Positions 26,645-34,686 of a stretch of 64,000 bases of DNA are shown piece after piece. Position numbers and translations under genes: made by a program. The DNA is taken from contig NZ_CAUM01000143.1 of assembly GCF_000350085.1 (NCBI RefSeq), positions 62,001-126,000 of the forward strand, read 5' to 3'. A model generated the notes under the pieces. That model saw only the letters and a list, made by a program, of their open reading frames with translations. It searched no databases and was not told the DNA's origin. Numbering within the stretch: position 1 is the first letter of the stretch; each line of letters begins with the position of its first letter. The stretch comes from Mesorhizobium metallidurans STM 2683. Its GTDB lineage: Bacteria > Pseudomonadota > Alphaproteobacteria > Rhizobiales > Rhizobiaceae.

Positions 26645-26684
26645 CCGGGCTGCGCGGCAACCTTCAGGTTGATGCGCAGCCCGG
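26645..26684 (-). other. Intercistronic stem-loop after the binding-protein gene
   Basis: CCGGGCTGCGC (26645-26655) and GCGCAGCCCGG (26674-26684) pair perfectly over 11 bp. Inside, AACCT (26659-26663) and AGGTT (26666-26670) form a second stem. It lies 16 bases after the binding-protein stop and 37 before the ATPase start, so it may protect the upstream mRNA end or attenuate transcription. Confidence 0.8.
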
Positions 26685-26699
26685 CGGTCGGGGAGGATA

Positions 26700-27641
26700 T
26701 TACTTGAACATGTCCTTGAACTGACCGACATTTTCCTTGGTCACGATGGTGATCGGAACATTGATGATCGGGTCGATCTTCTCGCCCTTCTTGAGCTTGA
26801 CGAAGGCTTCGATGGCTGCCTTGCCTTCACCGGCCGGATCCTGCTGGACGACGGCGACCACCCAGCCCTCTTCGAGACCCTGCACCGCCGACTTGGTCAG
26901 ATCCCAGCCGAACACCTTGACGTCGCCGGTACGGCCCTGGCTGGTGACGGCGGAAACCGCGCCAAGCAGAGCCGGCTCGCCGGTCGCGTAAAGCGTCGTC
27001 ATGTCGGGGTTGGCGGTCATCAGGTTTTCGGAGGCCGAAAGTGCTACGTCCTGCACGTTCTGGCCGTCGACCGTATCGAGGAAGGTGACTTTCTGGCCGC
27101 TGTCGGCGACGGCCTTCTTGAAGCCGTCGAGGCGCTGGTTCTGGATGAACGAATTAAGCGCCCCGACGACGCCGATCTTGGCGGTGCCACTCATATTGGC
27201 CTTAACGTAGTCGGCGTAGAACTTGCCGATATCCTCGCCGGCCTTGGTGTTGTCGACGCCGACGAAGGCAACGTTGTCGCCATCGGGAATTTGGGCGTCG
27301 ATGGCAATCACCGGAATGCCGGCGGCCTTGGCCGCGGTGATCGCCGGCTTCACACCATTGACATCGATGGCAACGAGAATGATGCCGTCGACCTTCTGGG
27401 TAATGTAGTTTTCGATCGCGTCGTTCTGCGCGCTCGGCACGTTGTTGGCGTTGAAGATGACGAGGTCGACGCCGGCAGCCTTGGCGGCAGCCGTTGCACC
27501 GTCATTGATCTGGTTGAAGAACAGGGCCTGCTGGTTGATGGTGACGAGCGCATAGGTCTCGGCCATGGCTGAAGCGGAGCCGAGGGCGAGGGTCATGGCG
27601 ATGGCTGCGGCGCAGCCTGAAAGGATCTTGGTAAGACGCAT
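26700..27641 (-). CDS. Ribose-type ABC transporter periplasmic binding protein
   Basis: 313 residues with a Sec signal peptide of about 27 residues (RLTKILSGCAAAIAMTLALG, cleaved near SAMA-ET). The mature part is a Peripla_BP_4 fold: ALVTINQQALFFNQINDGA, IENYITQKVDGIILVAID, VAFVGVDNTKAGEDIGKFYA and FGWDLTKSAVQGLEEG. It is the first gene of the eight-gene operon; AAGGGGAA lies at a good distance before the ATG. The ligand is presumably a sugar or sugar-like compound but is not predictable. Confidence 0.94.
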   Translation of the reverse strand: MRLTKILSGCAAAIAMTLALGSASAMAETYALVTINQQALFFNQINDGATAAAKAAGVDLVIFNANNVPSAQNDAIENYITQKVDGIILVAIDVNGVKPAITAAKAAGIPVIAIDAQIPDGDNVAFVGVDNTKAGEDIGKFYADYVKANMSGTAKIGVVGALNSFIQNQRLDGFKKAVADSGQKVTFLDTVDGQNVQDVALSASENLMTANPDMTTLYATGEPALLGAVSAVTSQGRTGDVKVFGWDLTKSAVQGLEEGWVVAVVQQDPAGEGKAAIEAFVKLKKGEKIDPIINVPITIVTKENVGQFKDMFK

Positions 27642-27708
27642 TCCGGTTCCCCTTGGTTTTGCGGAAAAGGCCCTTGATCGGGCTTACCTGGCGCCTGAGC
27701 GCAACGGT

Positions 27709-27737
27709 ATAATTCAAGATACTTGAATTCTTGTCAA
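27709..27737 (-). promoter_or_regulatory. Promoter of the eight-gene ABC/catabolic operon
   Basis: On the minus strand TTGACA (27737-27732) is a perfect -35 box, followed by a 17-bp spacer and AATTAT (27714-27709) as a -10 box. Transcription would start near 27702, leaving a leader of about 60 bases. Both operator palindromes overlap it. Confidence 0.6.
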
Positions 27738-27749
27738 GCAACTTGAATT
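27711..27749. promoter_or_regulatory. Double palindromic operator
   Basis: Site 1 is AATTCAAG-ATA-CTTGAATT (27711-27729), a perfect palindrome lying between the -35 and -10 boxes. Site 2 is TCAAG-CAA-CTTGA (27734-27746) extended by ATT to 27749 and covers the -35 box. The centres are 20 bp apart, about two helical turns, which suits cooperative repressor binding. The XRE-cupin gene next to it is the likely regulator. Confidence 0.72.
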
Positions 27750-27781
27750 GGCATCGGCGAAGGGAAATGGGGCTCGCCAAA

Positions 27782-28411
27782 TCAGAATGTCGCTGGCGTG
27801 TTCACCCAGAAAATGCTGGCGCGTTCATCGCCGACATTGCGATACCAGTGGGGCAGTTCGGAATCGAAAACGAAGGAATCGCCGGCAGACAGGCGAAACG
27901 TCTTTTCACCGACCATGAGTTCGATTGCACCTTCCAGGACATAACCGACTTCCTCGCCGGCATGCTGGATCGGGCCGGCACTTTCACCGCTCGCCTCGAT
28001 ATGATGGATGTTGCACTGCAAGAGGTGGCCCGGCGAATAGGGAATGACACGCTCGAGCGAAATGCCCTCGCCGCGCCGAAGTGGATCGAGTGCGATCAAC
28101 GGCCGCGTTCCAGCCCGGAAGACAATGCCTTCCTCGCCGTCGGACTCCTCGAACATCCAGCCAATATTCGTGCCGAGCACCTCGACGAGCCTGTGGAGCA
28201 TTGGAAGCGAGGGCGAGACCTTGCCGTTCTCGACCTTGGAAAGCAGGCTTTCCGAGCAATTGGCAGCGGCGGCGAGCGCCTTCAAGGTCAGGCCACGCGT
28301 CTGCCGGGAGAGCTTCAATCGTGTGCCGAGCCGCAAAAGGCTGGAGGTAGTCGAACGCTCGTCGCTACCCTTGTTCCTGATATCAACCTTGTTCATTGGG
28401 GCCGCGAACAT
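27782..28411 (-). CDS. XRE family regulator with C-terminal cupin domain
   Basis: 209 residues. An HTH_3 domain lies at about residues 27-85 (LKLSRQTRGLTLKALAAAAN, CSESLLSKVENGKVSPSLPM). A cupin_2 sensor follows at 130-205 (IQHAGEEVGYVLEGAIELMV, LSAGDSFVFDSELPHWYRNV). Such regulators (SutR/PuuR type) repress catabolic operons until a small ligand binds the cupin. It lies just upstream of the ABC operon and its double operator. Two in-frame starts are possible, 28411 and 28397; neither has a well-spaced ribosome binding site. Confidence 0.92.
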   Translation of the reverse strand: MFAAPMNKVDIRNKGSDERSTTSSLLRLGTRLKLSRQTRGLTLKALAAAANCSESLLSKVENGKVSPSLPMLHRLVEVLGTNIGWMFEESDGEEGIVFRAGTRPLIALDPLRRGEGISLERVIPYSPGHLLQCNIHHIEASGESAGPIQHAGEEVGYVLEGAIELMVGEKTFRLSAGDSFVFDSELPHWYRNVGDERASIFWVNTPATF

Positions 28412-28530
28412 CTCCGCTGGTTCAGCTCAAAGCGTAAGACCGATCAAACACGTTGTCCATCTTGTGAAAAATGGAACAACGCGTCGGACCGGAAGCATAG
28501 CTCCGGCAGGCAAGCGAGCGCCGCTGCTTC

Positions 28531-29463
28531 CTAAGCCGGTTCGCGCTTCAGCGCCTGGGCCATGCAGTGGATGCCGCCGCCGGTCTTGGAGATCTCGCTC
28601 ATGTCGACCGCCGCCACCTCGAAGCCGCGCGCCTTGAGCTGGCCGATCAGCGTCTGGCTCGATGTCGGTGCGATCACCCTGTCCTTGCCGAGCGACATGA
28701 AGTTGCAGCCGAGCGCCATCGTGTCCTGGAACGGCACGTCGATGATCTCGTGGCCCTTGCCCTTCAGCCAGTCGACGATGCCGGGCTCGGTGCAGGCGAG
28801 GCAGACAGCCGTCAGTTTTTCGGCGATCGGCACCACCATCAGGTCGATATGGACGTAATATTCGTCGATGAAGGCGACGCGGGTCTCCCAGCCCTCCTTG
28901 TCGAACCAGGCCTGCACCTGGCGCGCGCCCTCCTCCTGCGTGCGGGCGCCGCCGCAGCCGATCAGCACCACGCCGTCCTCGATGACGTTGAAGTCGCCGC
29001 CCTCGAACGTGCCTGCGGTGACCATGTCGTAGATCGGGATGCCGAGTTTTTCGTAGGTGCGGATCGCGGCATAGTTCTCGCCGCGCCGCCACCAGTTGGC
29101 CATGGCGGTGATGAACGCGCCGTAAGGCGTCATGACGCTGGAGTCGCGCGAATAAACCTGCATCGGCAGTTCCGGCGTCGGTTCATGCCAGTGGATGTTG
29201 ACGCCGAAATGCTCGTAGGCGGCGACCAGGTCCTTGTGTTGCGCCTGCGCGATCTGGATGTTGCAGGGCGCCTCGCGCAGATGCTTCCTCGACAGCGAGC
29301 TGGTCGAGAGATGGCGCAGGAAATTGGGCGAGCCGAGCAGCACGTCGGTGAGCACGTCGGTCTCGTTGGCGAAACCCCAGGCGGTCAGCGGCTTGGTGCC
29401 GCCGGCCGGGTTGCGGCGCTGCAGCGAAAACGGCTCAGTGACGATGCGGTCATGGACGGTCAT
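28531..29463 (-). CDS. Amidinotransferase-fold hydrolase (DDAH/arginine deiminase-like)
   Basis: 310 residues of the pentein superfamily. Visible active-site features are the acidic motif GTFEGGDFNVI, the catalytic His in YYVHIDLMVVPI and the catalytic Cys near the C-terminus in KTGGGIHCMAQ. YSRDSSVMTPYGAF is the substrate-guanidinium region. Relatives act on arginine, methylated arginines or other guanidino compounds, releasing citrulline and an amine or ammonia. GAGGAG lies before the ATG at 29463. It overlaps the upstream M20 gene by 14 bases, so the two are co-transcribed. Confidence 0.9.
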   Translation of the reverse strand: MTVHDRIVTEPFSLQRRNPAGGTKPLTAWGFANETDVLTDVLLGSPNFLRHLSTSSLSRKHLREAPCNIQIAQAQHKDLVAAYEHFGVNIHWHEPTPELPMQVYSRDSSVMTPYGAFITAMANWWRRGENYAAIRTYEKLGIPIYDMVTAGTFEGGDFNVIEDGVVLIGCGGARTQEEGARQVQAWFDKEGWETRVAFIDEYYVHIDLMVVPIAEKLTAVCLACTEPGIVDWLKGKGHEIIDVPFQDTMALGCNFMSLGKDRVIAPTSSQTLIGQLKARGFEVAAVDMSEISKTGGGIHCMAQALKREPA

Positions 29464-31078
29464 GGATTTCTCCTCGTGAGGCAGCTTGGGGTGATTGGTT
29501 GCTTGGGATCCACCAGTCGCGTCCGCGCGGCGTGGTGACATATTCCGGCCAGCGAAAGCCGATTGGCGGCTCGTAGTCGCAGAGCGGCGCGATCCAGTTC
29601 GACCCGCCGACGCCGCCGCCGGTGCGGCTGACGAATTCATCCATCGCCGCCTCGCGGCCGGCGTCGTCTTCCAGCAGGCGCAACGCCGCGAGCGCGACGG
29701 TCTTCGCCGCGCAGCTGACCATCGGATCGATGGTCTCGGGAATGCCGCCCAGCGCATTCATCGCCCAGGCCGGATAGGCATGGCCGTTCTCGGAACGCAG
29801 CGCCGGGCGGGCGACATAGAAGCGGGCTGTCGGCGTATGCCAGGACATGTCGGTGTAGTCGTCGGACGTCGAATTCACCTGCGACGGCGCCAGGTCGCGG
29901 CGCAGGATCGCTTCCGCCTCCTCGGGCGCGATCAGCCGCTCCAGTTCCTCGATGAAAGGCTCTTCGCTTGCCACCCCGCCGGCATTGATCTGGATTTCGC
30001 GGGCAATTGTTTTCGCGGTCTCGTCCCAGTGCGGCGGTCCGACCGCCGACAGCGCCTCGTAGGCAATTGTTGCCATGGCATGGTTGGCGAGCCCCGGCCG
30101 CGACTTCGACACAAAGTGCCGCTCGTGGCGGCAGCCGCTCATCTTGGCGGCGGCCTCGGCGTTGCGGTCGAGCACGGCGGTCACCTGTTCGGCCATGGCA
30201 AGCGTCGGCACGCGGATCATGTACTGGATCTCAGCGAGCCCCGCCGGCAGATTGTCGGCGGTGGCCTGTCCGGCCGTCAGGATCGCCTCGCTGATCGACC
30301 AGCCGCCCTGATGCGGCAGCATGGAATCGCGCAACGACTTCGACGCCATGTACATCGTGAAAAGCGCATCATTGGCGCCGGGCGCCCGCACCGCCGAATG
30401 CGCCTGCGGGATGGGTGCTGAATCGCCAGTCGCCCTCGACCACTGTTCCGGCTCGTCACAGATGAAGCGATAGATCATCGCATAGGCGGCGCCGCAATGC
30501 GTGTCCCAGCGCGCCGTGTTGCAGAGCGGCAGCATGTAGAAAGGGTGGAAGGAGATCATACCGGCAAGGCCGTCATAATAGCCCCTGGCGGCGTGGATCG
30601 GCTTCGATCCCCGCACCTTCTCGGCGGGCTCGCCGGTGAAGCGCAGCGTGCCCGATATATCGTGGCGCTGCATCGCCGCCTTCACCGCCAGCAGGCCGCC
30701 AAGACTGGCAATGCCGAGTCCCGAATGCGGATCTGTGTGGCCGCCGGCCTCGCCGCCGAGGCCGGGGCGCGGCCGTTTCACGGTCGTCGCATCCTGGCAG
30801 TTGCCCGGCACCGCGTCATATTCGGCATACATGCCGATGGTCGGGCCGGCGCCGTTGGTCCAGTGGGCGCAGAAGGCGGTCGGCATGCCGCCGGAACCTT
30901 CCTCGACGGAAAAGCCCTCATACTTCAGCCGCTCGACATACCAGGCGGCGGACTGGTATTCACGCCAGGCGGTCTCGCCGAAGTCGAAGATGATCCGCGT
31001 CCATGCCGACAGCAGCGGCTGGATATCGTCCAGACAGGCAAGCGCGGTCGCTTGAGCCGAGGTCAACGGTTTCTCCAT
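29450..31078 (-). CDS. M20 family amidohydrolase, AbgB-like
   Basis: 542 residues of the M20D/AbgB type (aminobenzoyl-glutamate utilization subunit B). Visible features are IGMYAEYDAVPGNCQDAT, GGHTDPHSGLGIASLGGLLA, TGEPAEKVRGSKPIHAARG and the late STSDDYTDMSWHTPTARFYV. The family removes acyl or aromatic groups from amino acids, or cleaves dipeptide-like amides. Its partner is the pentein enzyme, which may act on the released arginine-like product. It is divergent from the LysR gene. The first ATG at 31078 gives a normal length. Confidence 0.9.
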   Translation of the reverse strand: MEKPLTSAQATALACLDDIQPLLSAWTRIIFDFGETAWREYQSAAWYVERLKYEGFSVEEGSGGMPTAFCAHWTNGAGPTIGMYAEYDAVPGNCQDATTVKRPRPGLGGEAGGHTDPHSGLGIASLGGLLAVKAAMQRHDISGTLRFTGEPAEKVRGSKPIHAARGYYDGLAGMISFHPFYMLPLCNTARWDTHCGAAYAMIYRFICDEPEQWSRATGDSAPIPQAHSAVRAPGANDALFTMYMASKSLRDSMLPHQGGWSISEAILTAGQATADNLPAGLAEIQYMIRVPTLAMAEQVTAVLDRNAEAAAKMSGCRHERHFVSKSRPGLANHAMATIAYEALSAVGPPHWDETAKTIAREIQINAGGVASEEPFIEELERLIAPEEAEAILRRDLAPSQVNSTSDDYTDMSWHTPTARFYVARPALRSENGHAYPAWAMNALGGIPETIDPMVSCAAKTVALAALRLLEDDAGREAAMDEFVSRTGGGVGGSNWIAPLCDYEPPIGFRWPEYVTTPRGRDWWIPSNQSPQAASRGEIHDRP

Positions 31079-31160
31079 AACCAGAAGAAAGCAGTGAAGC
31101 GCCTCGCAAGAAAGTGATATGTTTTTCCGGCTTATGCAAATTCGGTTCACCTGAGGCCTC

Positions 31161-32057
31161 TTGCGAATACCCTCCACCCAGGCATTGCGCGCCCTCGACA
31201 GTTTTGCCCGCCACGGCAGTGTCTGGCGCGCCGCCGACGAACTGCGCCTGACCCGCAGCGCTGTCTCTCACCAGCTTCGCCTGCTCGAACGCGACCTCGG
31301 CTTCGATCTCTTGCAGCGCATCGGCAAGGGCGTGGCGCTGACGCCGCGCGGCCAGCGCTATGCCAGCGATGTGCGCAAGGCGCTGACCGTGCTGGGCGAC
31401 GCGGTAAGCCGCCATGCCGGCACCGGTGTCGGCGGCTCGTTCAGCGTCAGTTGCACGCCGGGTTTCGCCTCGCTGTTCTTGTGCACCCATATCGGCGAGT
31501 TCCGGCAGATGTATCCCGATGTCGCGCTGCGCATCCTGACGCCAAGGCGCCTCGACGATGTCAGCAATGCCGATGCCGACGCCTTTATCGCGTTTGGCGT
31601 CGGCAACTGGCCGAACCGGGCGGCCGAACTGTTGTGCGAGATTTCCTTCACGCCGCTCTGCAGCCCGACGCTGCTCAACAAGGTCGGCGGCTTTTCCAGG
31701 CCGGCCGACGTGCTGCGCGCCAATCTCCTGCATCTCGGCGACACCGAGGACTGGGCGCGCTGGCTGGCGCTGTCCAAGGTCGAGAATCCCGATCCGGACA
31801 GCGGCATTTTCTTTTCCGACATGAACCTGGTCTTTTCGGCGGCGATCGCCGGCCAGGGCATCGCCATGGGCGACGAACTGACCAGCCGCCGGGCGCTGAG
31901 CGAAGGCCGGCTGGTCAAGCCCTTCGAAGCGTCGGTCCCCTCACCACGCTCCTATTTCCTGGTCTTCGAGCATGCCAAGGCCAGCCATCCGGTGCTTAAT
32001 GCCTTCAGCGACTGGCTAAGGGCAAAGCTGTCGGAGAACAAGCTGGCGACGTATTGA
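31161..32057 (+). CDS. LysR family transcriptional regulator
   Basis: 298 residues starting at TTG with GAGG 5 bases ahead. The HTH is at residues 5-65 (ALRALDSFARHGSVWRAADE, LRLTRSAVSHQLRLLERDLG), followed by a LysR substrate domain of GcvA type (FSVSCTPGFASLFL, GQGIAMGDELTSRRAL). It is divergent from the M20/pentein operon across an 82-base gap, the classic layout for a LysR regulator controlling its neighbour and itself. Confidence 0.93.
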   Translation: MRIPSTQALRALDSFARHGSVWRAADELRLTRSAVSHQLRLLERDLGFDLLQRIGKGVALTPRGQRYASDVRKALTVLGDAVSRHAGTGVGGSFSVSCTPGFASLFLCTHIGEFRQMYPDVALRILTPRRLDDVSNADADAFIAFGVGNWPNRAAELLCEISFTPLCSPTLLNKVGGFSRPADVLRANLLHLGDTEDWARWLALSKVENPDPDSGIFFSDMNLVFSAAIAGQGIAMGDELTSRRALSEGRLVKPFEASVPSPRSYFLVFEHAKASHPVLNAFSDWLRAKLSENKLATY

Positions 32058-32064
32058 GGTTAGG

Positions 32065-32238
32065 CAATCTCCGCAGGGGGAGATGTCCGGTAGGACAGAG
32101 GGGGGCGCGAAGGAACGCCAACCTTCGATGTTCACCGAAACAATCCTAATGGAATTGGGGCGCAGGGACTTGAGAGGCCGGCGGGACAGCGCCCCCCTTT
32201 GCCCTGCCGGGCATCTCCCCCACAAGGGGGGAGATTGG
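32065..32238. repeat. Intergenic palindromic repeat element B
   Basis: About 174 bp with inverted arms at roughly 32065-32106 and 32190-32238, of the same family as element A (shared CTCCCCC/GGGGGAG outer hairpin and GACAGAGGGGGG-like inner arm). It fills most of the 315-base gap between the LysR gene and the PotA-like gene, and may terminate or insulate transcription. No gene is seen in the rest of the gap. Confidence 0.83.
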
Positions 32239-32372
32239 CAGCTTCGGCGTCCCACCACATCCCCAACGTCCTCCAGGCGTGAATCAAATTTGCCGATCAG
32301 GCGAAAACTATTCGGTTGCGGTGAATGCGCCCCGTGCCTACGATTTGCGCCAAGCGTGAGGAACAAGGCAGG

Positions 32373-33467
32373 ATGCAGCAACCCGGCCGGGCCGCAGAGA
32401 TCAAGGCAATCGGGATCGGCAAGAGCTTCGGCTCGTTCCGTGCGCTGGACAATCTGACGCTCGATATCGGCCGCGGCGAGTTCCTGACCCTGCTCGGGCC
32501 GTCCGGTTCGGGCAAGACCACCTTCCTGATGATCCTGGCCGGCTTCGTGCAGCCGAGCGACGGCCGCCTGTTCAGCGACGGCGTCGACATCACCGAGCGG
32601 CCGGCCGAGCAGCGCGCCGCCGGCATGGTGTTCCAGGGCTATGCGCTGTTCCCGCATATGTCGGTCGAGGCCAACATCGCCTTCCCGCTCAAGGTACGCA
32701 AGAAATCGGCCACCGAGATCAAGCGGCGCGTGAGCGAGATGATCGAGCGCGTCGGGCTGAAGGGCCACGAGAAGAAGCTGCCGGAGCAGCTTTCCGGCGG
32801 CCAGCAGCAGCGCGTCGCACTCGCCCGCGCGCTGGTGTTCGAGCCGGGCGTGCTCCTGCTCGATGAGCCGTTCTCGGCGCTGGACAAGAGCCTGCGCGGC
32901 CAGATGCAGGCCGAGATGAAGCGCCTCCACCAGGAGACCGGCACCACCTTCGTCTTCGTCACCCATGACCAGAGCGAGGCGCTGGCGCTGTCGTCGCGCG
33001 TTGCCATCTTCAATCATGGCAAATTGCTGCAGGTCGGCGCACCTGACGAGGTCTATGACCGGCCGGCCAACCGCTTCGTTGCCGAGTTCCTCGGCGAGAT
33101 CAACATGCTGCCGCTGAAGGGCGTGCGCAGCGCCGACAATGGCGCCACCGGCCTTTGCGAGGACCGCGCCGTCAGCCTGCGCGGCAATGCCGACGCCGTC
33201 GGCGGCAATGCCATCCTGGCGATCCGGCCCGAGCATATGTCGATCGCGCGCGAAGCGGCGGTAGGCGAAAACGGCATCGCCGCCACGGCAATCGCCTCGA
33301 CCTATCTCGGTGCTGCGACAAGGCTCGATCTGACGACGCGCCAGGGCGCCAAGGTGACCGTGTCGGTGCCGAACGAGGTCGCCGCGGCGGCGCTCAGCAA
33401 GGGCAATTCCGTCTGGCTGACCTGGCCGGCGGAAAAAGGTTTCCTCCTTCCGGATGCAGGACAGTGA
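32373..33467 (+). CDS. Spermidine/putrescine-type ABC transporter ATPase (PotA-like)
   Basis: 364 residues. Walker A is LLGPSGSGKTT near residue 47, signature LSGGQQQRVALARAL, Walker B VLLLDEPFSALD, H-loop VFVTHDQSEA. A C-terminal TOBE domain (from about 270, ILAIRPEHMSIA) is typical of PotA/FbpC/ThiQ-type importers. First gene of a four-gene operon. The ATG at 32373 has AAGGCAGG upstream. The gene set lies right after the LysR/M20/pentein locus, so an arginine- or polyamine-like cargo is possible. Confidence 0.93.
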   Translation: MQQPGRAAEIKAIGIGKSFGSFRALDNLTLDIGRGEFLTLLGPSGSGKTTFLMILAGFVQPSDGRLFSDGVDITERPAEQRAAGMVFQGYALFPHMSVEANIAFPLKVRKKSATEIKRRVSEMIERVGLKGHEKKLPEQLSGGQQQRVALARALVFEPGVLLLDEPFSALDKSLRGQMQAEMKRLHQETGTTFVFVTHDQSEALALSSRVAIFNHGKLLQVGAPDEVYDRPANRFVAEFLGEINMLPLKGVRSADNGATGLCEDRAVSLRGNADAVGGNAILAIRPEHMSIAREAAVGENGIAATAIASTYLGAATRLDLTTRQGAKVTVSVPNEVAAAALSKGNSVWLTWPAEKGFLLPDAGQ

Positions 33468-33546
33468 CGATTTGCGAATCTTCAAGTGATGAAACCGGGA
33501 TTCGCGCTAACTACCGCAAACACCAACGACAAAAAGGGGAACTGAC

Positions 33547-34662
33547 ATGACAAATGAAACAAAAAAACATTCCATCGAGATGCTGTCGGCCAGAACGGCA
33601 CGCGGCGAGATCTCGCGCCGGCAATTCACGCAGCTTGCCGCACTCGTGCTCGCCGGCACGCCGATGCTGCTGCGCTCGACCGGCGCCTTCGCGCAAGCCA
33701 AGGAGCTGGTGCTGGTGAACTGGGGTGGCGACGCCATCACCGCCTATGACGCCGCCTATGGCCAGGCCTTCACCAAGGACACCGGCATCACCGTCAAGAT
33801 GGACGGCTCCGGCCCGACCGAAGGCGCGATCGCGGCGCAGTTCAAGAGCGGCGCGCCGACCTGGGACCTTGTCGACGTCGACCCGTTCTCGGCGATCACG
33901 CTTGGCGCGCAAGGCGCGCTCGAGCCGATCGATTATACGGTCGTCGACAAGAAGAAGATGCGCGAGGGCTTTGGCTGGGAATACGCCGCCTCGACCTATT
34001 TCTTCTCCTACGTCATCGCCTACGATTCCGAGAAATACGGCAGCAACGCTCCGACCGGCATGGCCGATTTCTTCGACGTGGCAAAATTCCCCGGCAAGCG
34101 CTCGCTCTACAAATGGGGCGTGTCGAGCTGGGAAGCTGCCCTGCTCGCCGACGGTATCGCCCCGGCCTCGCTCTACCCGCTCGACCTCAAGCGCGCGCAT
34201 GACAAGATCGCCGCCTTCAAGGAGAATGTCGTGGCCTATTGGGGCGGCGGCGCGGAAAGCCAGAGCGTGCTGCTCAACGGCGAAGCCTCGATGGCGATCG
34301 TCTGGTCGACACGCGCCTCGCTGATCGAGCAGGATTCGGGCGGCAAGATCAAGTTCATCTGGGACCAGGGCCTGATCTCGCCCGGCGCGCTCGCCGTGCT
34401 CAAGAACAATCCCGGCGGCAAGGACGCGGCGATGAAGTTCATCGCCAGCGCCCAGGACCCGGAAAAACAGCTCGTCATGTTCGACAAGCTCGGCCAGGGC
34501 CCGGCGAACCCGGCAGCGGATGCGCTGATCCCCGCCGACAAGAAGCGCATCAACCCGGTCGACCCCGAAAACATGAAGAAGCAGATCGCGCTCGACATGG
34601 ACTGGTACGCCAAGAACTACGGCCCGGCGCTCGACGAGTACACCAAGATCATCTCCGCCTGA
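33547..34662 (+). CDS. PotD-like periplasmic binding protein
   Basis: 371 residues with a long N-terminal leader carrying a Tat-like motif (ISRRQFTQLAALVLAG, cleavage near AFAQA). The mature part is SBP_bac_8 type: ELVLVNWGGDAITAYDAAYG, FGWEYAASTYFFSYVIAYDS, and MAIVWSTRASLIEQ. The family binds polyamines, iron or opine-like compounds. The binding protein sits second in the operon, 79 bases after the ATPase gene, with GGGGAACTGAC just before the ATG. Confidence 0.93.
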   Translation: MTNETKKHSIEMLSARTARGEISRRQFTQLAALVLAGTPMLLRSTGAFAQAKELVLVNWGGDAITAYDAAYGQAFTKDTGITVKMDGSGPTEGAIAAQFKSGAPTWDLVDVDPFSAITLGAQGALEPIDYTVVDKKKMREGFGWEYAASTYFFSYVIAYDSEKYGSNAPTGMADFFDVAKFPGKRSLYKWGVSSWEAALLADGIAPASLYPLDLKRAHDKIAAFKENVVAYWGGGAESQSVLLNGEASMAIVWSTRASLIEQDSGGKIKFIWDQGLISPGALAVLKNNPGGKDAAMKFIASAQDPEKQLVMFDKLGQGPANPAADALIPADKKRINPVDPENMKKQIALDMDWYAKNYGPALDEYTKIISA

Positions 34663-34686
34663 TCAGGGCGGGATAATCGGCCCAAG

